64,000 bases of DNA from Dechloromonas denitrificans (GCF_020510665.1 NZ_CP075187.1:620001-684000); one strand, 5' to 3'; counted from the first letter of the stretch, positions 45,241 to 57,264 are shown. Notes: generated by a model from the letters alone, not told the origin. Numbers and translations are program-made.

Positions 45241-46226
45241 AAATTACGTTGCTCGGCGCAGGCGCCTGGGGCACGGCATTGGCGATTGCCTTTGCCGGCA
45301 AGCATGATGTCACGTTGTGGTCGCGCGAAGAGGATGTCGCGGTCGACTTGCTGGATACCCGTGAAAACAAACGCTTCTTTCCGGGCTATCGCTTGCCCGA
45401 CTCGGTCGCTGTGTCGACCGATTTTTCTGCGGCAGTAGCCTCGGCCGAGTTGTTGGTCGTCTCGACGCCGATTGCCGGTTTGCGTCCGACGGCTGAGCGC
45501 CTCAAAACCCTGAATTGCACTCTGCCATTGCTGTGGGTGTGCAAAGGCTTTGAGGCAGGGACGGGCTTGTTGCCGCACCAAGTCGTCATTGATGTGCTGG
45601 GGCAGGAGGCCGTTTGTGGCGCACTGTCCGGCCCCAGCTTTGCCGAGGAAGTGGCTGCCGGTCAGCCAACCGCCGTGGCGCTGGCCACCAATCACCCCGA
45701 GTTTGCCCGCGAAGCAGCCCGTCAGCTGCATACCAGTCGTTTGCGCATTTATGCCAATGATGATCTGGTGGGCGTCGAAGTCGGCGGGGCGGTCAAGAAT
45801 GTGATGGCGATTGCGACAGGGACGTGCGATGGTTTGGGCCTGGGCCTGAATACCCGCGCTGCGCTGATGACGCGTGGCCTGGCTGAAATTGCCCGTCTTG
45901 GGTTGGCGCTGGGTGCCAGGCGCGAGACTTTCATGGGCTTGGCCGGCATGGGGGATCTGATTCTGACGTGCACCGGCGACCTGTCGCGCAACCGCCGCGT
46001 CGGGCTGGCCTTGGCGGAGGGCAAGTCCCTGCCGCAAATTCTTGAAGAACTCGGACATGTGGCCGAGGGGGTCTATACGGCACGCGAAGTCGATCGTCTG
46101 GCTCGCCAGTATTCGGTCGATATGCCGATCAGTGCCGCTGTGGCTGCCGTACTTGATGGCCGCCTGAATGCTGCGCAGGCGGTCGAGCAGTTGATGGCGC
46201 GCGACCCGAAGGAAGAGCTGGCTTAA
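45237..46226 (+). CDS. gpsA: NAD(P)H-dependent glycerol-3-phosphate dehydrogenase
   Basis: A 329-residue enzyme making sn-glycerol 3-phosphate for phospholipids. [10 protein letters not shown] is the dinucleotide loop; [30 protein letters not shown] with the catalytic Lys, and [14 protein letters not shown] are diagnostic. It begins within the SH3 gene stop (ATGA) and ends in a four-base overlap with convergent trmL. Confidence 0.97.
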   Translation: MKITLLGAGAWGTALAIAFAGKHDVTLWSREEDVAVDLLDTRENKRFFPGYRLPDSVAVSTDFSAAVASAELLVVSTPIAGLRPTAERLKTLNCTLPLLWVCKGFEAGTGLLPHQVVIDVLGQEAVCGALSGPSFAEEVAAGQPTAVALATNHPEFAREAARQLHTSRLRIYANDDLVGVEVGGAVKNVMAIATGTCDGLGLGLNTRAALMTRGLAEIARLGLALGARRETFMGLAGMGDLILTCTGDLSRNRRVGLALAEGKSLPQILEELGHVAEGVYTAREVDRLARQYSVDMPISAAVAAVLDGRLNAAQAVEQLMARDPKEELA

Positions 46227-46687
46227 GTCGCGCCCTTGAAGCCGCTCTGACGCCAGGCTTCAAACACGGTCACGGCAGCGGCATTCGATAAATTCAGGCT
46301 GCGCTGATCTGCCTGCATGGGCAGGCGGAGTCTGTTTTCCGGCAAGAATTCGGCCAGTATCTCGGGCGGCAAGCCGCTGGTTTCCCGTCCAAAAACAAAC
46401 ACGTCATTGTCATTCAGTGTGGTTGAGAACGGGCTGGCATGACCCTTGGTGGTCATTGCAAACATCCGGCGATGCCCCAGGGCCTGACGACAGGCTGCCC
46501 AGTCGGGGTGGCGAACGACGCGGGCGTATTCGTGATAGTCCAGTCCGGCCCGGCGCAAGCCCTTGTCGTCGATATTGAAGCCGAGCGGTTCAACAAGATG
46601 CAGTTCGGCGCCGGTATTGGCGCATAAACGAATGATGTTGCCGGTATTGGGCGGAATTTCGGGCTGGTAGAGGACGACGGCGACCAC
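46223..46687 (-). CDS. trmL: tRNA (cytidine/uridine-34 2'-O)-methyltransferase, GTG start
   Basis: A 154-residue SPOUT methyltransferase modifying the wobble base of tRNA-Leu. Knot motifs: [30 protein letters not shown] and [18 protein letters not shown]. No ATG exists near the N-terminus; GTG 46687 gives [10 protein letters not shown] and the family length (E. coli 157). It overlaps the gpsA stop tail to tail. Confidence 0.92.
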   Translation of the reverse strand: MVAVVLYQPEIPPNTGNIIRLCANTGAELHLVEPLGFNIDDKGLRRAGLDYHEYARVVRHPDWAACRQALGHRRMFAMTTKGHASPFSTTLNDNDVFVFGRETSGLPPEILAEFLPENRLRLPMQADQRSLNLSNAAAVTVFEAWRQSGFKGAT

Positions 46688-46740
46688 GATGTAATTGGCT
46701 GGGTTCGGAGGGGGCGGATTAAAGCACGAATTGATTGCGC

Positions 46741-47460
46741 TTAGTGTTTCAGGGTGCGCGCGGCAACGGCGACACTGACTGTTTCCGCGCCATGTATTTT
46801 CAGAATGCGAGCGCATTCGTTCAGGGTTGAGCCGGTTGTCATCACGTCATCAACCAGCAGAATGCGCTGCCCGGTGTAGTCTTTGCGGCATTCGAACGCG
46901 CCGGCCACGTTTTTATGGCGCTCCTTGTGCGGCAAATCGGCTTGTGGCCGGGTGGAGCGCGTTCGTTGCAGATGGTGATATTCGACCGGTCGGTTGAGCG
47001 CCTTGCCCAGTGCGCGCGCTATTTCCATGGATTGATTGAAGCCGCGTTCGAGCAAGCGGGCCGGATGCAGTGGCAGAGGAATGATCAAGTCGTGGTCGCT
47101 TGCTGTCAGCTGCGTGGATAGCCGCTCGCCGAGCCATTCCGCGACAGATAACTGGTGGCCGTATTTCAGGCTGTGAATGATGCGGTCGACCGGGAAATCG
47201 TAGCGAAATCCGGCGACGACCTTGTCGAAGTGCGGTGCTTTGTGGAGGCAGGCGCCGCAACGTTCGCCGTAGCTGGTCTGCTCGGCGCAGGATGGGCAGC
47301 ATTGGGGTGGCATGCCGGGCAGTTCGGCAAGGCAGTCGGCGCAGATCACGCGGCTGCCGCTGTCTTCTGCGCAGAGCAGGCAACTGCCGGGAAGTGCATT
47401 CGAAAGTCCCTGCACAACATGCTTTAACGCTTGCCGCAGGGGCTGGGGTAAAATTGACAT
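46741..47460 (-). CDS. comF: ComF/GntX-family phosphoribosyltransferase-like protein
   Basis: A 239-residue protein with an N-terminal double zinc finger (CLLC...CADC, CCPSC...CGAC, about 27-75) and a PRTase-fold C-terminus with the PRPP loop [13 protein letters not shown] (about 198-210). ComF proteins are needed for natural transformation in competent bacteria and bind ssDNA-handling partners. Divergent from bioB, as bioB/comF-type pairing often is. Competence itself is not shown here, but pilB-C-D are in the window. Confidence 0.92.
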   Translation of the reverse strand: MSILPQPLRQALKHVVQGLSNALPGSCLLCAEDSGSRVICADCLAELPGMPPQCCPSCAEQTSYGERCGACLHKAPHFDKVVAGFRYDFPVDRIIHSLKYGHQLSVAEWLGERLSTQLTASDHDLIIPLPLHPARLLERGFNQSMEIARALGKALNRPVEYHHLQRTRSTRPQADLPHKERHKNVAGAFECRKDYTGQRILLVDDVMTTGSTLNECARILKIHGAETVSVAVAARTLKH

Positions 47461-47540
47461 GATTCAGAGCGTCCTCGATAATCCATAATTACCGTTGTTT
47501 TCGTATCTGATTTTTATCGTTTATTTTCGCAAGGCCACTC

Positions 47541-48524
47541 ATGCAAGCAAGCACTCTCGCCGCCGTTTCTTCCACTCCGCAGTCTGCTCCTGCCCGTCGC
47601 TGGACGGCCGAGGAGGTGCTCGCCCTGTACGAGCTGCCGCTCATGGACCTGATCTGGCGCGCCCAAGGCGTGCATCGTGAAAATTTCGATCCAAATGCCA
47701 TTCAACGCTCGACGCTGCTTTCGGTCAAGACCGGTGGCTGTTCCGAGGATTGCAGCTACTGCTCGCAGTCGGCGCGCTATGAAACCGATACCCAGCGCGA
47801 ACGCCTGATGCCGCTCGACGAGGTCGTTGCTGCTGCCAAGGCCGCCAAGGACAAGGGCGCTTCCCGTTTCTGCATGGGCGCCGCCTGGAAGGGGCCGAAA
47901 GACAACGATCTCGACCGCGTGCTCGACATGGTGCGTGAGGTCAAGGCTCTCGGCATGCAGACGTGTGTCACGCTCGGTATGCTCAAGGACGGTCAGGCTG
48001 AGAGGCTGAAAGAAGCCGGCCTGGATTACTACAACCACAATCTCGATACGGACAAGGAGTTCTACGGTCAGGTGATCAAGAGCCATACGCACGACGATCG
48101 TCTCGATACGCTCGAGCAGGTGCGTGATGCCGGGATCAATGTTTGTTCCGGCGGGATTATCGGCATGGGCGAATCGCGCAAGAATCGCGCTGCACTGATC
48201 GTCCAGCTGGCCAATCTGCCGAAGCCGCCCGAGTCTGTGCCAATCAACAACCTGGTACCGATTCCGGGGACGCCGCTGGCCGCCAACGAGCGTCTTGATC
48301 CATTCGAGTTCGTCCGGACCATCGCCGCCGCCCGCATTGCCATGCCATCCTCCTGGGTGCGCCTCTCGGCCGGTCGTCAGGAAATGACCGACGAACTCCA
48401 GACGCTGTGCTTCCTGGCTGGCGCTAATTCAATGTTCTACGGTGACCGTCTGTTGACTACCGATAACCCGGAAGCCGACCGCGACGACGCATTGTTTGCC
48501 CGCTTGGGCGTCAAGGCGGTTTGA
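47541..48524 (+). CDS. bioB: Biotin synthase
   Basis: A 327-residue radical SAM enzyme inserting sulfur into dethiobiotin. The 4Fe-4S motif is CSEDCSYC (Cys-x3-Cys-x2-Cys); [13 protein letters not shown] and GGIIGMGES follow. No BirA operator is recognised in the 80-base upstream region. The stop overlaps the bioC start (TTGA). Confidence 0.97.
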   Translation: MQASTLAAVSSTPQSAPARRWTAEEVLALYELPLMDLIWRAQGVHRENFDPNAIQRSTLLSVKTGGCSEDCSYCSQSARYETDTQRERLMPLDEVVAAAKAAKDKGASRFCMGAAWKGPKDNDLDRVLDMVREVKALGMQTCVTLGMLKDGQAERLKEAGLDYYNHNLDTDKEFYGQVIKSHTHDDRLDTLEQVRDAGINVCSGGIIGMGESRKNRAALIVQLANLPKPPESVPINNLVPIPGTPLAANERLDPFEFVRTIAAARIAMPSSWVRLSAGRQEMTDELQTLCFLAGANSMFYGDRLLTTDNPEADRDDALFARLGVKAV

Positions 48525-49399
48525 GCGCCACTTTCGTCGACCGGCAGCAAGTCGGTCGACGGTTTTCCCGCGTTGCGGCGAATTACGATCAGGCCGATTT
48601 TTTCGTCCGCGAGATCGATCGTCGGATGCAGGACCGGCTTGACTACGTCAAGCTTGCGCCCCGGCAAATCCTAGATCTCGGCTGCGGTCGCGGTGGCAGC
48701 TTCGCGGCTCTGGCGACGCGTTATCCGGACGCGCATTTGCTCGGGCTGGATCTTTCGCCGGCCATGCTGCAGGCCGCCCAACCGCGCCGCGTGAGCTGGC
48801 AGCGCTGGTTGGGGATGGGCGCATCGAATCAGCCAGCCCTTCTGGCGGCGGATGCAGCCCATTTGCCCATCAAGTCGCGGTCGACCGCGCTGATCTGGTC
48901 AAATCTGCTGCTCCACTGGCTAGATGATCCTTTGCCGGCGCTGGCTGAAGCGCACCGTGTGCTCGAAGTGGGCGGCTTGCTGATGTTTTCGACGCTGGGG
49001 CCTGATTCGCTCAAGGAGTTGCGTACGGCATTCGGTGATGGTTACGCACACACCCAGCGTTTCATCGACATGCATGATCTGGGTGACATGCTGGTTGGCT
49101 GCGGTTTTAGCGACCCGGTGATGGACATGGAAGTGATCACGCTGACTTATGACGATCTCGATGCCATGTTTGCCGAATTAAGGGCGGCTGGCTCCAGTTG
49201 TGCGATGAAAGCCCGGCGGCATGGCCTGACTGGCCGGGAAGTCTTGAGTAAGGCGCGTCAGGCGTACGAGACAATGCGCCGGGATGGCAAGCTGCCGGCG
49301 ACTTTCGAGGTGGTTTACGGCCACGCGTGGAAGCCGGAGCCCAAGCAGGCACCGGACGGCCGTGCGATCGTTCGCTTCGACCTGCCACGCACTAAATGA
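48521..49399 (+). CDS. bioC: Malonyl-ACP O-methyltransferase, TTG start
   Basis: A 292-residue SAM-dependent class I methyltransferase that masks malonyl-ACP to begin pimelate synthesis for biotin. The SAM loop is [10 protein letters not shown] (about 50-59), then DAAHLPI and [19 protein letters not shown] as in other BioC proteins. TTG 48521 overlaps the bioB stop by four bases, so translation is coupled; no better start exists downstream before conserved sequence. bioA, bioD, bioF and bioH are not in the window. Confidence 0.92.
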   Translation: MSATFVDRQQVGRRFSRVAANYDQADFFVREIDRRMQDRLDYVKLAPRQILDLGCGRGGSFAALATRYPDAHLLGLDLSPAMLQAAQPRRVSWQRWLGMGASNQPALLAADAAHLPIKSRSTALIWSNLLLHWLDDPLPALAEAHRVLEVGGLLMFSTLGPDSLKELRTAFGDGYAHTQRFIDMHDLGDMLVGCGFSDPVMDMEVITLTYDDLDAMFAELRAAGSSCAMKARRHGLTGREVLSKARQAYETMRRDGKLPATFEVVYGHAWKPEPKQAPDGRAIVRFDLPRTK

Positions 49400-50089
49400 C
49401 TACTTGGGCCGCTGCCTGAAAAAATGTAGCGGCTTGCTGGTGATCGGCGTAGTCGCGGGTATGGCCTTGCGCTGTCGCTCCCTGATTCTCCAGCCAAGCA
49501 ATGCGATCAGCGTAGCACTGCCGGCGAGTGACCAGATCAGGGTGTCTGCCTTGCTTTGCCAGAGGTAATGGATGGCGGCCAGAATTCCGATCAGATAGAT
49601 GTTGCGGTGCAACTCCTGCCAGCGGCGACCGCCCAGTCGCCGTATGGCCAGCTGGTTTGAGGTGGCGGCCAGAGGAATCAGCAATGCGAAGGCAGCGAAG
49701 CCAATGGCGATGAATGGTCGCTTCAAAATATCCCCGGCGATCTCGTCGACCGCGAAAGCGTGCTGAAACCCGACGAATGAAAGAGCGTGCAGCACTGCGT
49801 AGAAAAAGACGAACAAGCCCAGCATGCGGCGCAAGCGAAGCAGCCAATGCCACTGTGTCATGCTGCGTAGTGGCGAGATGCTTAGCGTCAGCAGCAAGAA
49901 GCTGAAGGTCCAGAAACCGGTGCGACGTTGGATAAATTCGGCCGGCTGTGCGCCAAGGTCGCCAGCCCATGCTGCCTGGGCCAAGCATCCAAAAGGGATC
50001 AGGGCGAGGGAAAAAAGCAGGGCTTTGAGCCAGCTGAGTTGTTGGCTATCGGGGTGCCAGGCAATCGCCCGGTGTTCTCTTGCGGTCAT
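49400..50089 (-). CDS. msrQ: MsrQ, heme-binding membrane subunit of periplasmic methionine sulfoxide reductase
   Basis: A 229-residue inner-membrane protein (ferric-reductase-like/YedZ) with about six helices and heme-ligating His residues (FYAVLHALSF, WQELHRNIYLIGILAAIHYLW). It passes electrons from the quinone pool to MsrP, which repairs oxidised methionines in the periplasm. msrP normally sits next door but is absent here: the neighbours are bioC (convergent, ends one base apart) and an HDOD gene. The protein looks complete. Confidence 0.9.
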   Translation of the reverse strand: MTAREHRAIAWHPDSQQLSWLKALLFSLALIPFGCLAQAAWAGDLGAQPAEFIQRRTGFWTFSFLLLTLSISPLRSMTQWHWLLRLRRMLGLFVFFYAVLHALSFVGFQHAFAVDEIAGDILKRPFIAIGFAAFALLIPLAATSNQLAIRRLGGRRWQELHRNIYLIGILAAIHYLWQSKADTLIWSLAGSATLIALLGWRIRERQRKAIPATTPITSKPLHFFRQRPK

Positions 50090-50094
50090 CCGGT

Positions 50095-50937
50095 TCAGGC
50101 TGCAAGAGCCTGTTTTAGTTCCCTGATGTCTTCTTCTGCATCTTCGATCAAATCGGCAAAGCGTTCTCGGTCGATTTTACGGAGTGCCGATTCCTCCGGG
50201 GGGAGGCCGGCTTCGAGCCAGTCGTGGTCGCAGCCGGCAAGCAGGTTGGCAAAATATAAGACATCGCTGACGGTGCAGGGGTTTTCGACGTTCTGTAGTC
50301 GATCATGCTCGCGGATAGCGGTGGTGATGGTCTCTGGCAGGCCAAGAACGTGCAACAGGCTTTCGCCAATGCTGTCATGCCAGCCGATCAGCAATTCGAT
50401 CATGTGGCTTCTGTCGTTGCTGTATTCGGGAAATTCCGCAGCGCAGTACAGGAGATAAAAAATCCCGATATCGTGTACCAGCCCGGCCAGCATTGCCTGA
50501 TCCGGATTGATGCGACCAAGGCGGCGAGCCAGTACGCGGGCGATCGCTGCAACCTGCAGCGAGTGTTCCCAGGCATTTCGGGCGATGTCGGTAAAGCTGG
50601 CCAGGTTTCTCGAGCGCAGCATCTGGTCCAGTGCCACGGCCAGCGAGGTTGTGCGTACAACTTCAAAACCCAGGCGGCTGATGGCGCTGGCCAGGTCGCT
50701 GATTTGCCGGCCGCTGGTGTTGTAGCTTGCCGAATTTGCCAGCCGCAGAAGTTTGCTCGAAATCAGGGGCTCGACACTGACCACCTGAGCGACCCGTTCC
50801 GTGGTGGCATTCGGGTCGTTCAGTACATTGCGGACGAGTACCGCAGCGTCAAGGCAGGTTGGGAAATTGAGGTGCCCACAAAGGTTGCGGGCGATTTCGT
50901 CCAGGATCGAGAAATGCTTGCTGCGGTCGACGTCCAT
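50095..50937 (-). CDS. HDOD domain protein
   Basis: A 280-residue soluble protein with an HDOD domain across about 20-225, an HD-phosphohydrolase-like fold usually lacking enzymatic activity. It keeps LAGLVHDIG with an HD pair and RLANSASYN near the start of the domain. HDOD proteins work in signalling, often with two-component or cyclic-di-GMP systems. ATG 50937 lies one base after the CBS gene stop, so the two are cotranscribed. Confidence 0.87.
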   Translation of the reverse strand: MDVDRSKHFSILDEIARNLCGHLNFPTCLDAAVLVRNVLNDPNATTERVAQVVSVEPLISSKLLRLANSASYNTSGRQISDLASAISRLGFEVVRTTSLAVALDQMLRSRNLASFTDIARNAWEHSLQVAAIARVLARRLGRINPDQAMLAGLVHDIGIFYLLYCAAEFPEYSNDRSHMIELLIGWHDSIGESLLHVLGLPETITTAIREHDRLQNVENPCTVSDVLYFANLLAGCDHDWLEAGLPPEESALRKIDRERFADLIEDAEEDIRELKQALAA

Positions 50938-50938
50938 T

Positions 50939-51370
50939 TCAGCCTGAAATATAGCGTTCCAGTTCGGCAATCAGAAATTGCTGGGAACTGATGGTTTCCT
51001 TGACCAGGTCACCAATCGAAATCATGCCGGCGACGCTGCTATCGTCATTCAGCACGGGCAGATGCCGAAAATGTTTCTCGGTCATCAAGGCCATACATTC
51101 ATCCAGGCTCGCCGCTGGTGTCACGTAAGCCACCTTGTCGCTCATGATTTCGCGTACTTGGGTGTCTTTCGATGTCTTGCCCTGGAGGATGATTTTTCGA
51201 GCGTAGTCGCGTTCCGAGAAGATGCCGACCAGTTGTTCGCCATCCAGAACGAGGAGGGCGCCTACATCGTGCTTGGCCATCACGCTGAGCGCGTGAAAAA
51301 CAGTATCGCTTGGTGCTACGACAGCCAGAGGGCGGTCTTTGTTGGCGAGCATTTGCTTGAGTGTTTTCAC
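50939..51370 (-). CDS. Tandem CBS-domain protein
   Basis: A 143-residue protein made of two CBS domains (about 8-65 and 75-135; VAPSDTVFHALSVMAKHDVGALLV and VTPAASLDECMALMTEKHFRHLPVL). Such stand-alone pairs bind adenosine nucleotides and regulate partners. It overlaps nothing upstream and is coupled to the HDOD gene downstream. Partner unknown. Confidence 0.92.
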   Translation of the reverse strand: MKTLKQMLANKDRPLAVVAPSDTVFHALSVMAKHDVGALLVLDGEQLVGIFSERDYARKIILQGKTSKDTQVREIMSDKVAYVTPAASLDECMALMTEKHFRHLPVLNDDSSVAGMISIGDLVKETISSQQFLIAELERYISG

Positions 51371-51452
51371 GGGGTGTCTCCTCTGTCGGGTGAGCTTGTT
51401 TTTGCTTCTGCAGTCTATCCCGCTGTGTTCTGCCTGCCAAGGTCAAAAAAGA

Positions 51453-51474
51453 AAAGGCAGCCGAAGCTGCCTTT
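51453..51474 (-). terminator. Terminator of the cytochrome c4 gene
   Basis: Stem AAAGGCAGC / GCTGCCTTT with loop CGAA, followed on the minus strand by TTCTTTTTT. Confidence 0.88.
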
Positions 51475-51496
51475 GCATTGGGTTTTCTGCCTTGGC

Positions 51497-52132
51497 TTAA
51501 CGCAGGCCGGCGGCGTATTCCGATACAGCCTTGATTTCAACGTCCGAAAGCTTGGCGGCGATCGTGCGCATCATCTTTTCCGGGTCATTGGCGCGTTCGT
51601 CAGCGCGGAATGCCTTCAGTTGGGCTTCGGTGTATTCCGGGAACTGGCCGGCCAGCTTTGGATATTGTGCCGGCAGACCTGCGCCAGCCGGGCCGTGACA
51701 GCCTGCACAGGCAGGAACGCCCTTCTTGTAGTCGCCTTGGCGCCACAGTTTCTGGCCCAGAGCAATCTTGGTTTCATCCTTGGCAGATGCCGGCTTGGCT
51801 TTCTGGCTGGCAAACCAGGCGGCGACATTTTTCATGTCTTCGTCAGAAAGCGGGGCGGCCATGCCACCCATGATCGGGTTGTTACGGGCAGCCGGCTTGC
51901 CATCGGCAGCCTTGAAATTCTTCAGTTGCTTGTAGATGTACTCTTCAACCTGGCCAGCCAGATGCGGATTGGCTGAAGCGGCGCTGTTGCCGTCGGCGCC
52001 GTGACAGGCGACACAAACGGTCTCGGCAATAACCTTGCCTTTGGCAGGGTCGGCTTTGGTTTTGGCTTCTTCGGAAGCGTTGGCGATGAAACTGGTGGCG
52101 AGAAGGACTGCCATTGCCGCTGTACGGATCAT
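51497..52132 (-). CDS. Dihaem cytochrome c4-like periplasmic protein
   Basis: A 211-residue exported cytochrome. Signal peptide about 1-20 (MIRTAAMAVLLATSFIANA). Two haem-binding motifs, CVACH (about 42-46) and CAGCH (about 144-148), each sit in a class I cytochrome domain with distal Met (PIMGGMA, MMRTIAAKLS). c4 cytochromes carry electrons to terminal oxidases. ATG 52132 has AAGGAG seven bases upstream. Divergent from engB across a region holding a perfect palindrome. Confidence 0.92.
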   Translation of the reverse strand: MIRTAAMAVLLATSFIANASEEAKTKADPAKGKVIAETVCVACHGADGNSAASANPHLAGQVEEYIYKQLKNFKAADGKPAARNNPIMGGMAAPLSDEDMKNVAAWFASQKAKPASAKDETKIALGQKLWRQGDYKKGVPACAGCHGPAGAGLPAQYPKLAGQFPEYTEAQLKAFRADERANDPEKMMRTIAAKLSDVEIKAVSEYAAGLR

Positions 52133-52189
52133 TTTCGAACTCCTTGTGCGCATCTCGAGGCGCTTTTGACCGGGACTGAAGTTACAAAC

Positions 52190-52206
52190 CTGCTATTCTA
52201 TAGCAG
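52190..52206. promoter_or_regulatory. Palindrome in the cytochrome c4/engB divergent region
   Basis: CTGCTAT-TCT-ATAGCAG, a perfect 7-3-7 inverted repeat between the two divergent starts. It contains -10-like sequences on both strands, so it may be an operator or two facing promoters. No regulator is recognised. Confidence 0.4.
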
Positions 52207-52241
52207 TTCTCCGCCGCGTTGGCGGGTCTTCCGAGTTTTTT

Positions 52242-52922
52242 ATGCCTCTGTTCCAAAAGGCGGTTTTCTTAACCACCGTTGCCAATCTCCGTGATTTACC
52301 CGCCGACTCTGTTCGGGAAGTAGCCTTCGCAGGCCGTTCCAATGCCGGTAAATCTTCTGCCATCAACACCCTGGCCGGTCGCGTGCGTCTGGCTTTCGTC
52401 AGCAAGACGCCGGGGCGAACCCAGCACCTGAATTATTTTACCTTGGCCGAGGGCAAGTATTTTGTCGACTTGCCTGGTTATGGCTATGCCAAGGCGCCTG
52501 AAGCGATTCGTTCGCAGTGGGAAGGGCTGATCGGGCCGTATCTCAGCGAGCGCGACCAACTGGCTGGCTTGGTGGTCATCATGGATATCCGTCGTCCGAT
52601 GACGGACCTCGACCTGAAGTTGATCGATTGGTTCCGGCCGACCGGTCGCCCGATTCATATTCTGCTTTCCAAGGCAGACAAGCTTAGTCGGCAGGAGCAA
52701 ACCAAGGTGCTGCGTTCGGTGAAGGCCGAAGTGGCGACCTGGGGCGATGCCGCCCTGTACTCCGTGCAGCTCTTTTCCAGTCTCAAGAAGACGGGGGTTG
52801 AGGATGCCGAGGAGGTGCTGGCTGGCTGGCTGGGGATGGAATACAAGCGCCCGGTCGTTGCGCCCAAACCGCAAAACAAAGTGCCCCCGGCTAAGGGGGG
52901 GCCGGGGGCAAAAATGCACTGA
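52242..52922 (+). CDS. engB: Ribosome-biogenesis GTPase EngB/YihA
   Basis: A 226-residue GTPase needed for 50S assembly. G1 GRSNAGKSS (about 29-37), G2 region GRTQHLN, G3 DLPGYG and G4 LSKADK are in order. The N-terminal [12 protein letters not shown] is typical. The last ~20 codons (Pro/Gly/Lys-rich tail) coincide with a strong hairpin TGCCCCCGGC / GCCGGGGGCA at 52882-52910. hemB follows 130 bases later. Confidence 0.95.
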   Translation: MPLFQKAVFLTTVANLRDLPADSVREVAFAGRSNAGKSSAINTLAGRVRLAFVSKTPGRTQHLNYFTLAEGKYFVDLPGYGYAKAPEAIRSQWEGLIGPYLSERDQLAGLVVIMDIRRPMTDLDLKLIDWFRPTGRPIHILLSKADKLSRQEQTKVLRSVKAEVATWGDAALYSVQLFSSLKKTGVEDAEEVLAGWLGMEYKRPVVAPKPQNKVPPAKGGPGAKMH

Positions 52923-53034
52923 CGTGGTCAAGGCACCCGCTCAGGGAGGTGAAGCGGGAGACAGCGCGTGCTATCTGCAGACTCTGACGTGGGTCAACGC
53001 TAAAAGTTCCGCGCTGTTAAAAAATATCTGCTGA

Positions 53035-54054
<1,020 letters not shown>

Positions 54055-54070
54055 GTGGTCGGCAGCATTT

Positions 54071-54098
54071 AAAAAGGGCGGCCTGGGCCGCCCTTTTT
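54071..54098. terminator. Bidirectional terminator between hemB and slmA
   Basis: Stem AAAAAGGGCGGC / GCCGCCCTTTTT, loop CTGG, between convergent genes. Confidence 0.92.
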
Positions 54099-54102
54099 GC
54101 GT

Positions 54103-54711
54103 TTACCCGCCAGGTGCGCCTGACTGCGACAGGCAGGCGAAATAAAGCATTGGCCACTGCTGTTGCCACTGGGCCAGCGGTTCGCGGGTGAAACCGCTGC
54201 GTGCGTATTGTTCCCAGCGGCCAACCGCGTAACAGCGCAGCAGGTTGGCCAATGAGGCGAAGTCGGCATCGGCTTTCAGGTTGTCCTGGGTGGCGGCAAT
54301 GCGCAGTGCCTGCTTGAGCGCTGCTTCCAGTTTGTCGAGCAGGGCATTGATCCGTTGTTGCAGGCGTTCGTTTTCATTGACCAATGCATCACCGATCAGG
54401 ACGCGGGTCATGCCGCGGTTTTTCTGGGCAAAGCGCAGCAGCAGGCTGAGAATCTGCTCCACCTGGTTGAAGCCCTGGCTTTCTTCGGCCGTAATCTGGT
54501 TGATGACGCCAAAAAGGCTTTGTTCAATGAACTCGATCAGGCCTTCATACATCTGAGCCTTGCTGGCGAAGTGGCGGTAAAGCGCCGCTTCCGAACAGTC
54601 AAGCCTGGCGGCCAGTGCTGCCGTGGTGATCTTTTCGCCTTTGGGGACTTCCAGCATCCCGGCGAGTGTTTGCAGAATTTGCAGGCGGCGTTCGCCCGGT
54701 TTGACGGCCAT
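54103..54711 (-). CDS. slmA: Nucleoid occlusion factor SlmA (TetR-like)
   Basis: A 202-residue TetR-family protein. The helix-turn-helix is at about 28-55 (ITTAALAARLDCSEAALYRHFASKAQMYEGLI), followed by the SlmA C-terminal domain (LLLRFAQKNRGMTRVLIGDALVNEN). SlmA binds chromosomal sites and blocks FtsZ ring formation over the nucleoid. Gene order argB - HAD phosphatase - slmA is as expected for betaproteobacteria. Confidence 0.93.
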   Translation of the reverse strand: MAVKPGERRLQILQTLAGMLEVPKGEKITTAALAARLDCSEAALYRHFASKAQMYEGLIEFIEQSLFGVINQITAEESQGFNQVEQILSLLLRFAQKNRGMTRVLIGDALVNENERLQQRINALLDKLEAALKQALRIAATQDNLKADADFASLANLLRCYAVGRWEQYARSGFTREPLAQWQQQWPMLYFACLSQSGAPGG

Positions 54712-54750
54712 CGATCATCCCCTCTCGATTCCTTGATTTTTGTCCGGAAA

Positions 54751-55392
54751 TTATAGTCGACCGCAACGTTGCGGCAACTGCAGGACGGAACGAATCTTGA
54801 CGTCAACAAAAGGTGAGTGACGTGAGCCAGCACTCACCCACACCGTCTTCATGCCCAGCTTTTTGGCGCTGACCAGATTGGCCAGGCTGTCTTCGACCAT
54901 GATGCAACGACGCGGATTCAGGTGCTCCTGGCGCAGCAGGGTGCGAAATCCCTGAAGCATCGGTTTGGGTTTGAATTTAAGGTTCTCAACCGTGTAGACC
55001 GCAGCAAAATACTTGTCCAGCCCGGTCAGGCGAAGGATTTGATGGGCGTATTGCCCGGGAGCATTGGAGAAGAGAATTTTCTTGCCAGGTAGTCGCTGCA
55101 GCATGTGCAAGGTGGCGCGCTGAAAGACAAGTTGGCGTTGAAGTTCGGGAAACTGGTGGGTTTCCGCCAGGAAGTGCTGCGGGTTGGTGCCATGGTGTCG
55201 CATCATGCCGAGCATGGTTGCGCCGTAGCGTGTCCAGTAGTCCTGGCGAATGCGGTTCGCTTCATCTTCATCGACGCTCAGATGGCGTTCAATGTATTGC
55301 CGCATCGACAGATTGATATGCGGGAAAATGTGCGCCGAGGCGTTGTGTAGCGTGTTGTCGAGGTCGAACAGCCAAACGGGGTTGTGCATCAT
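54751..55392 (-). CDS. HAD-family pyrimidine 5'-nucleotidase-like phosphatase
   Basis: A 213-residue HAD hydrolase with DLDNTL (catalytic Asp), a helical cap (about 20-90), FSNAPG and VEDSLANL. The NLSMRQYIERHL cap and the linkage to slmA and argB fit the SDT1/pyrimidine 5'-nucleotidase subgroup, which removes phosphate from UMP/CMP or damaged nucleotides. ATG 55392 is chosen over TTG 55401. The argB terminator lies directly upstream. Confidence 0.85.
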   Translation of the reverse strand: MMHNPVWLFDLDNTLHNASAHIFPHINLSMRQYIERHLSVDEDEANRIRQDYWTRYGATMLGMMRHHGTNPQHFLAETHQFPELQRQLVFQRATLHMLQRLPGKKILFSNAPGQYAHQILRLTGLDKYFAAVYTVENLKFKPKPMLQGFRTLLRQEHLNPRRCIMVEDSLANLVSAKKLGMKTVWVSAGSRHSPFVDVKIRSVLQLPQRCGRL

Positions 55393-55402
55393 GGTAGGCA
55401 AT

Positions 55403-55425
55403 AAAAAAGCCCGCTGGGCGGGCTT
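55403..55425 (-). terminator. Terminator between argB and the HAD gene
   Basis: Stem AAGCCCGC / GCGGGCTT with a three-base loop and a T run on the minus strand; it starts five bases past the argB stop and ends 11 bases before the HAD start. Confidence 0.82.
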
Positions 55426-55430
55426 GGGGG

Positions 55431-56832
<1,402 letters not shown>

Positions 56833-56836
<4 letters not shown>

Positions 56837-57261
56837 GCCTCGGGCAGGGGATTCAGGGCCGGGTTGGGGGTGTCGAGCAGAACCCGGAAGAGAATGCTGT
56901 CCGCACGCAACGTTTCGGCGGCCGATTGCAGTACTTCGAGTAGTGTCGCGAAAGCTTCCGGCTGGGCGGCGCTGAGTCGTTGCGTGCCGGATATCGAGAT
57001 GATCCGCCCACTTTCTGTCAGCCACTCGGCGTCGGTCAGGCAGTCGAACAATGCATCCAGATTGGCGCCGTACCAGGCAGGAAAATGCAGGGTGCTGCCG
57101 ATTTTCTTGAGTGCACTGGAAAGCGTTGCGTGGCGTGCCAGGTCAATGGTCTGGATGCTTTGCTGGTCGGCTTGGGCCTGAGCTTCGAAGGCGGGGCGAC
57201 GTTCGGCGGAGAGGTAATACACCCCGTTATGCTCGGCCCGCAGGGCGAGAGGCTGGGTCAT
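56833..57261 (-). CDS. Barstar-family ribonuclease inhibitor
   Basis: A 142-residue cytoplasmic protein. The barstar core HFPAWYGANLDALFDCLTD (about 59-77) contains the helix whose aspartates plug the barnase active site (D35/D39 in Bacillus barstar). Compared with the 90-residue Bacillus protein it has ~40 extra N-terminal residues. It starts three bases after the secreted RNase gene and overlaps nudB, so RNase, inhibitor and NudB are probably cotranscribed. Confidence 0.88.
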
Positions 57262-57264
57262 CGC

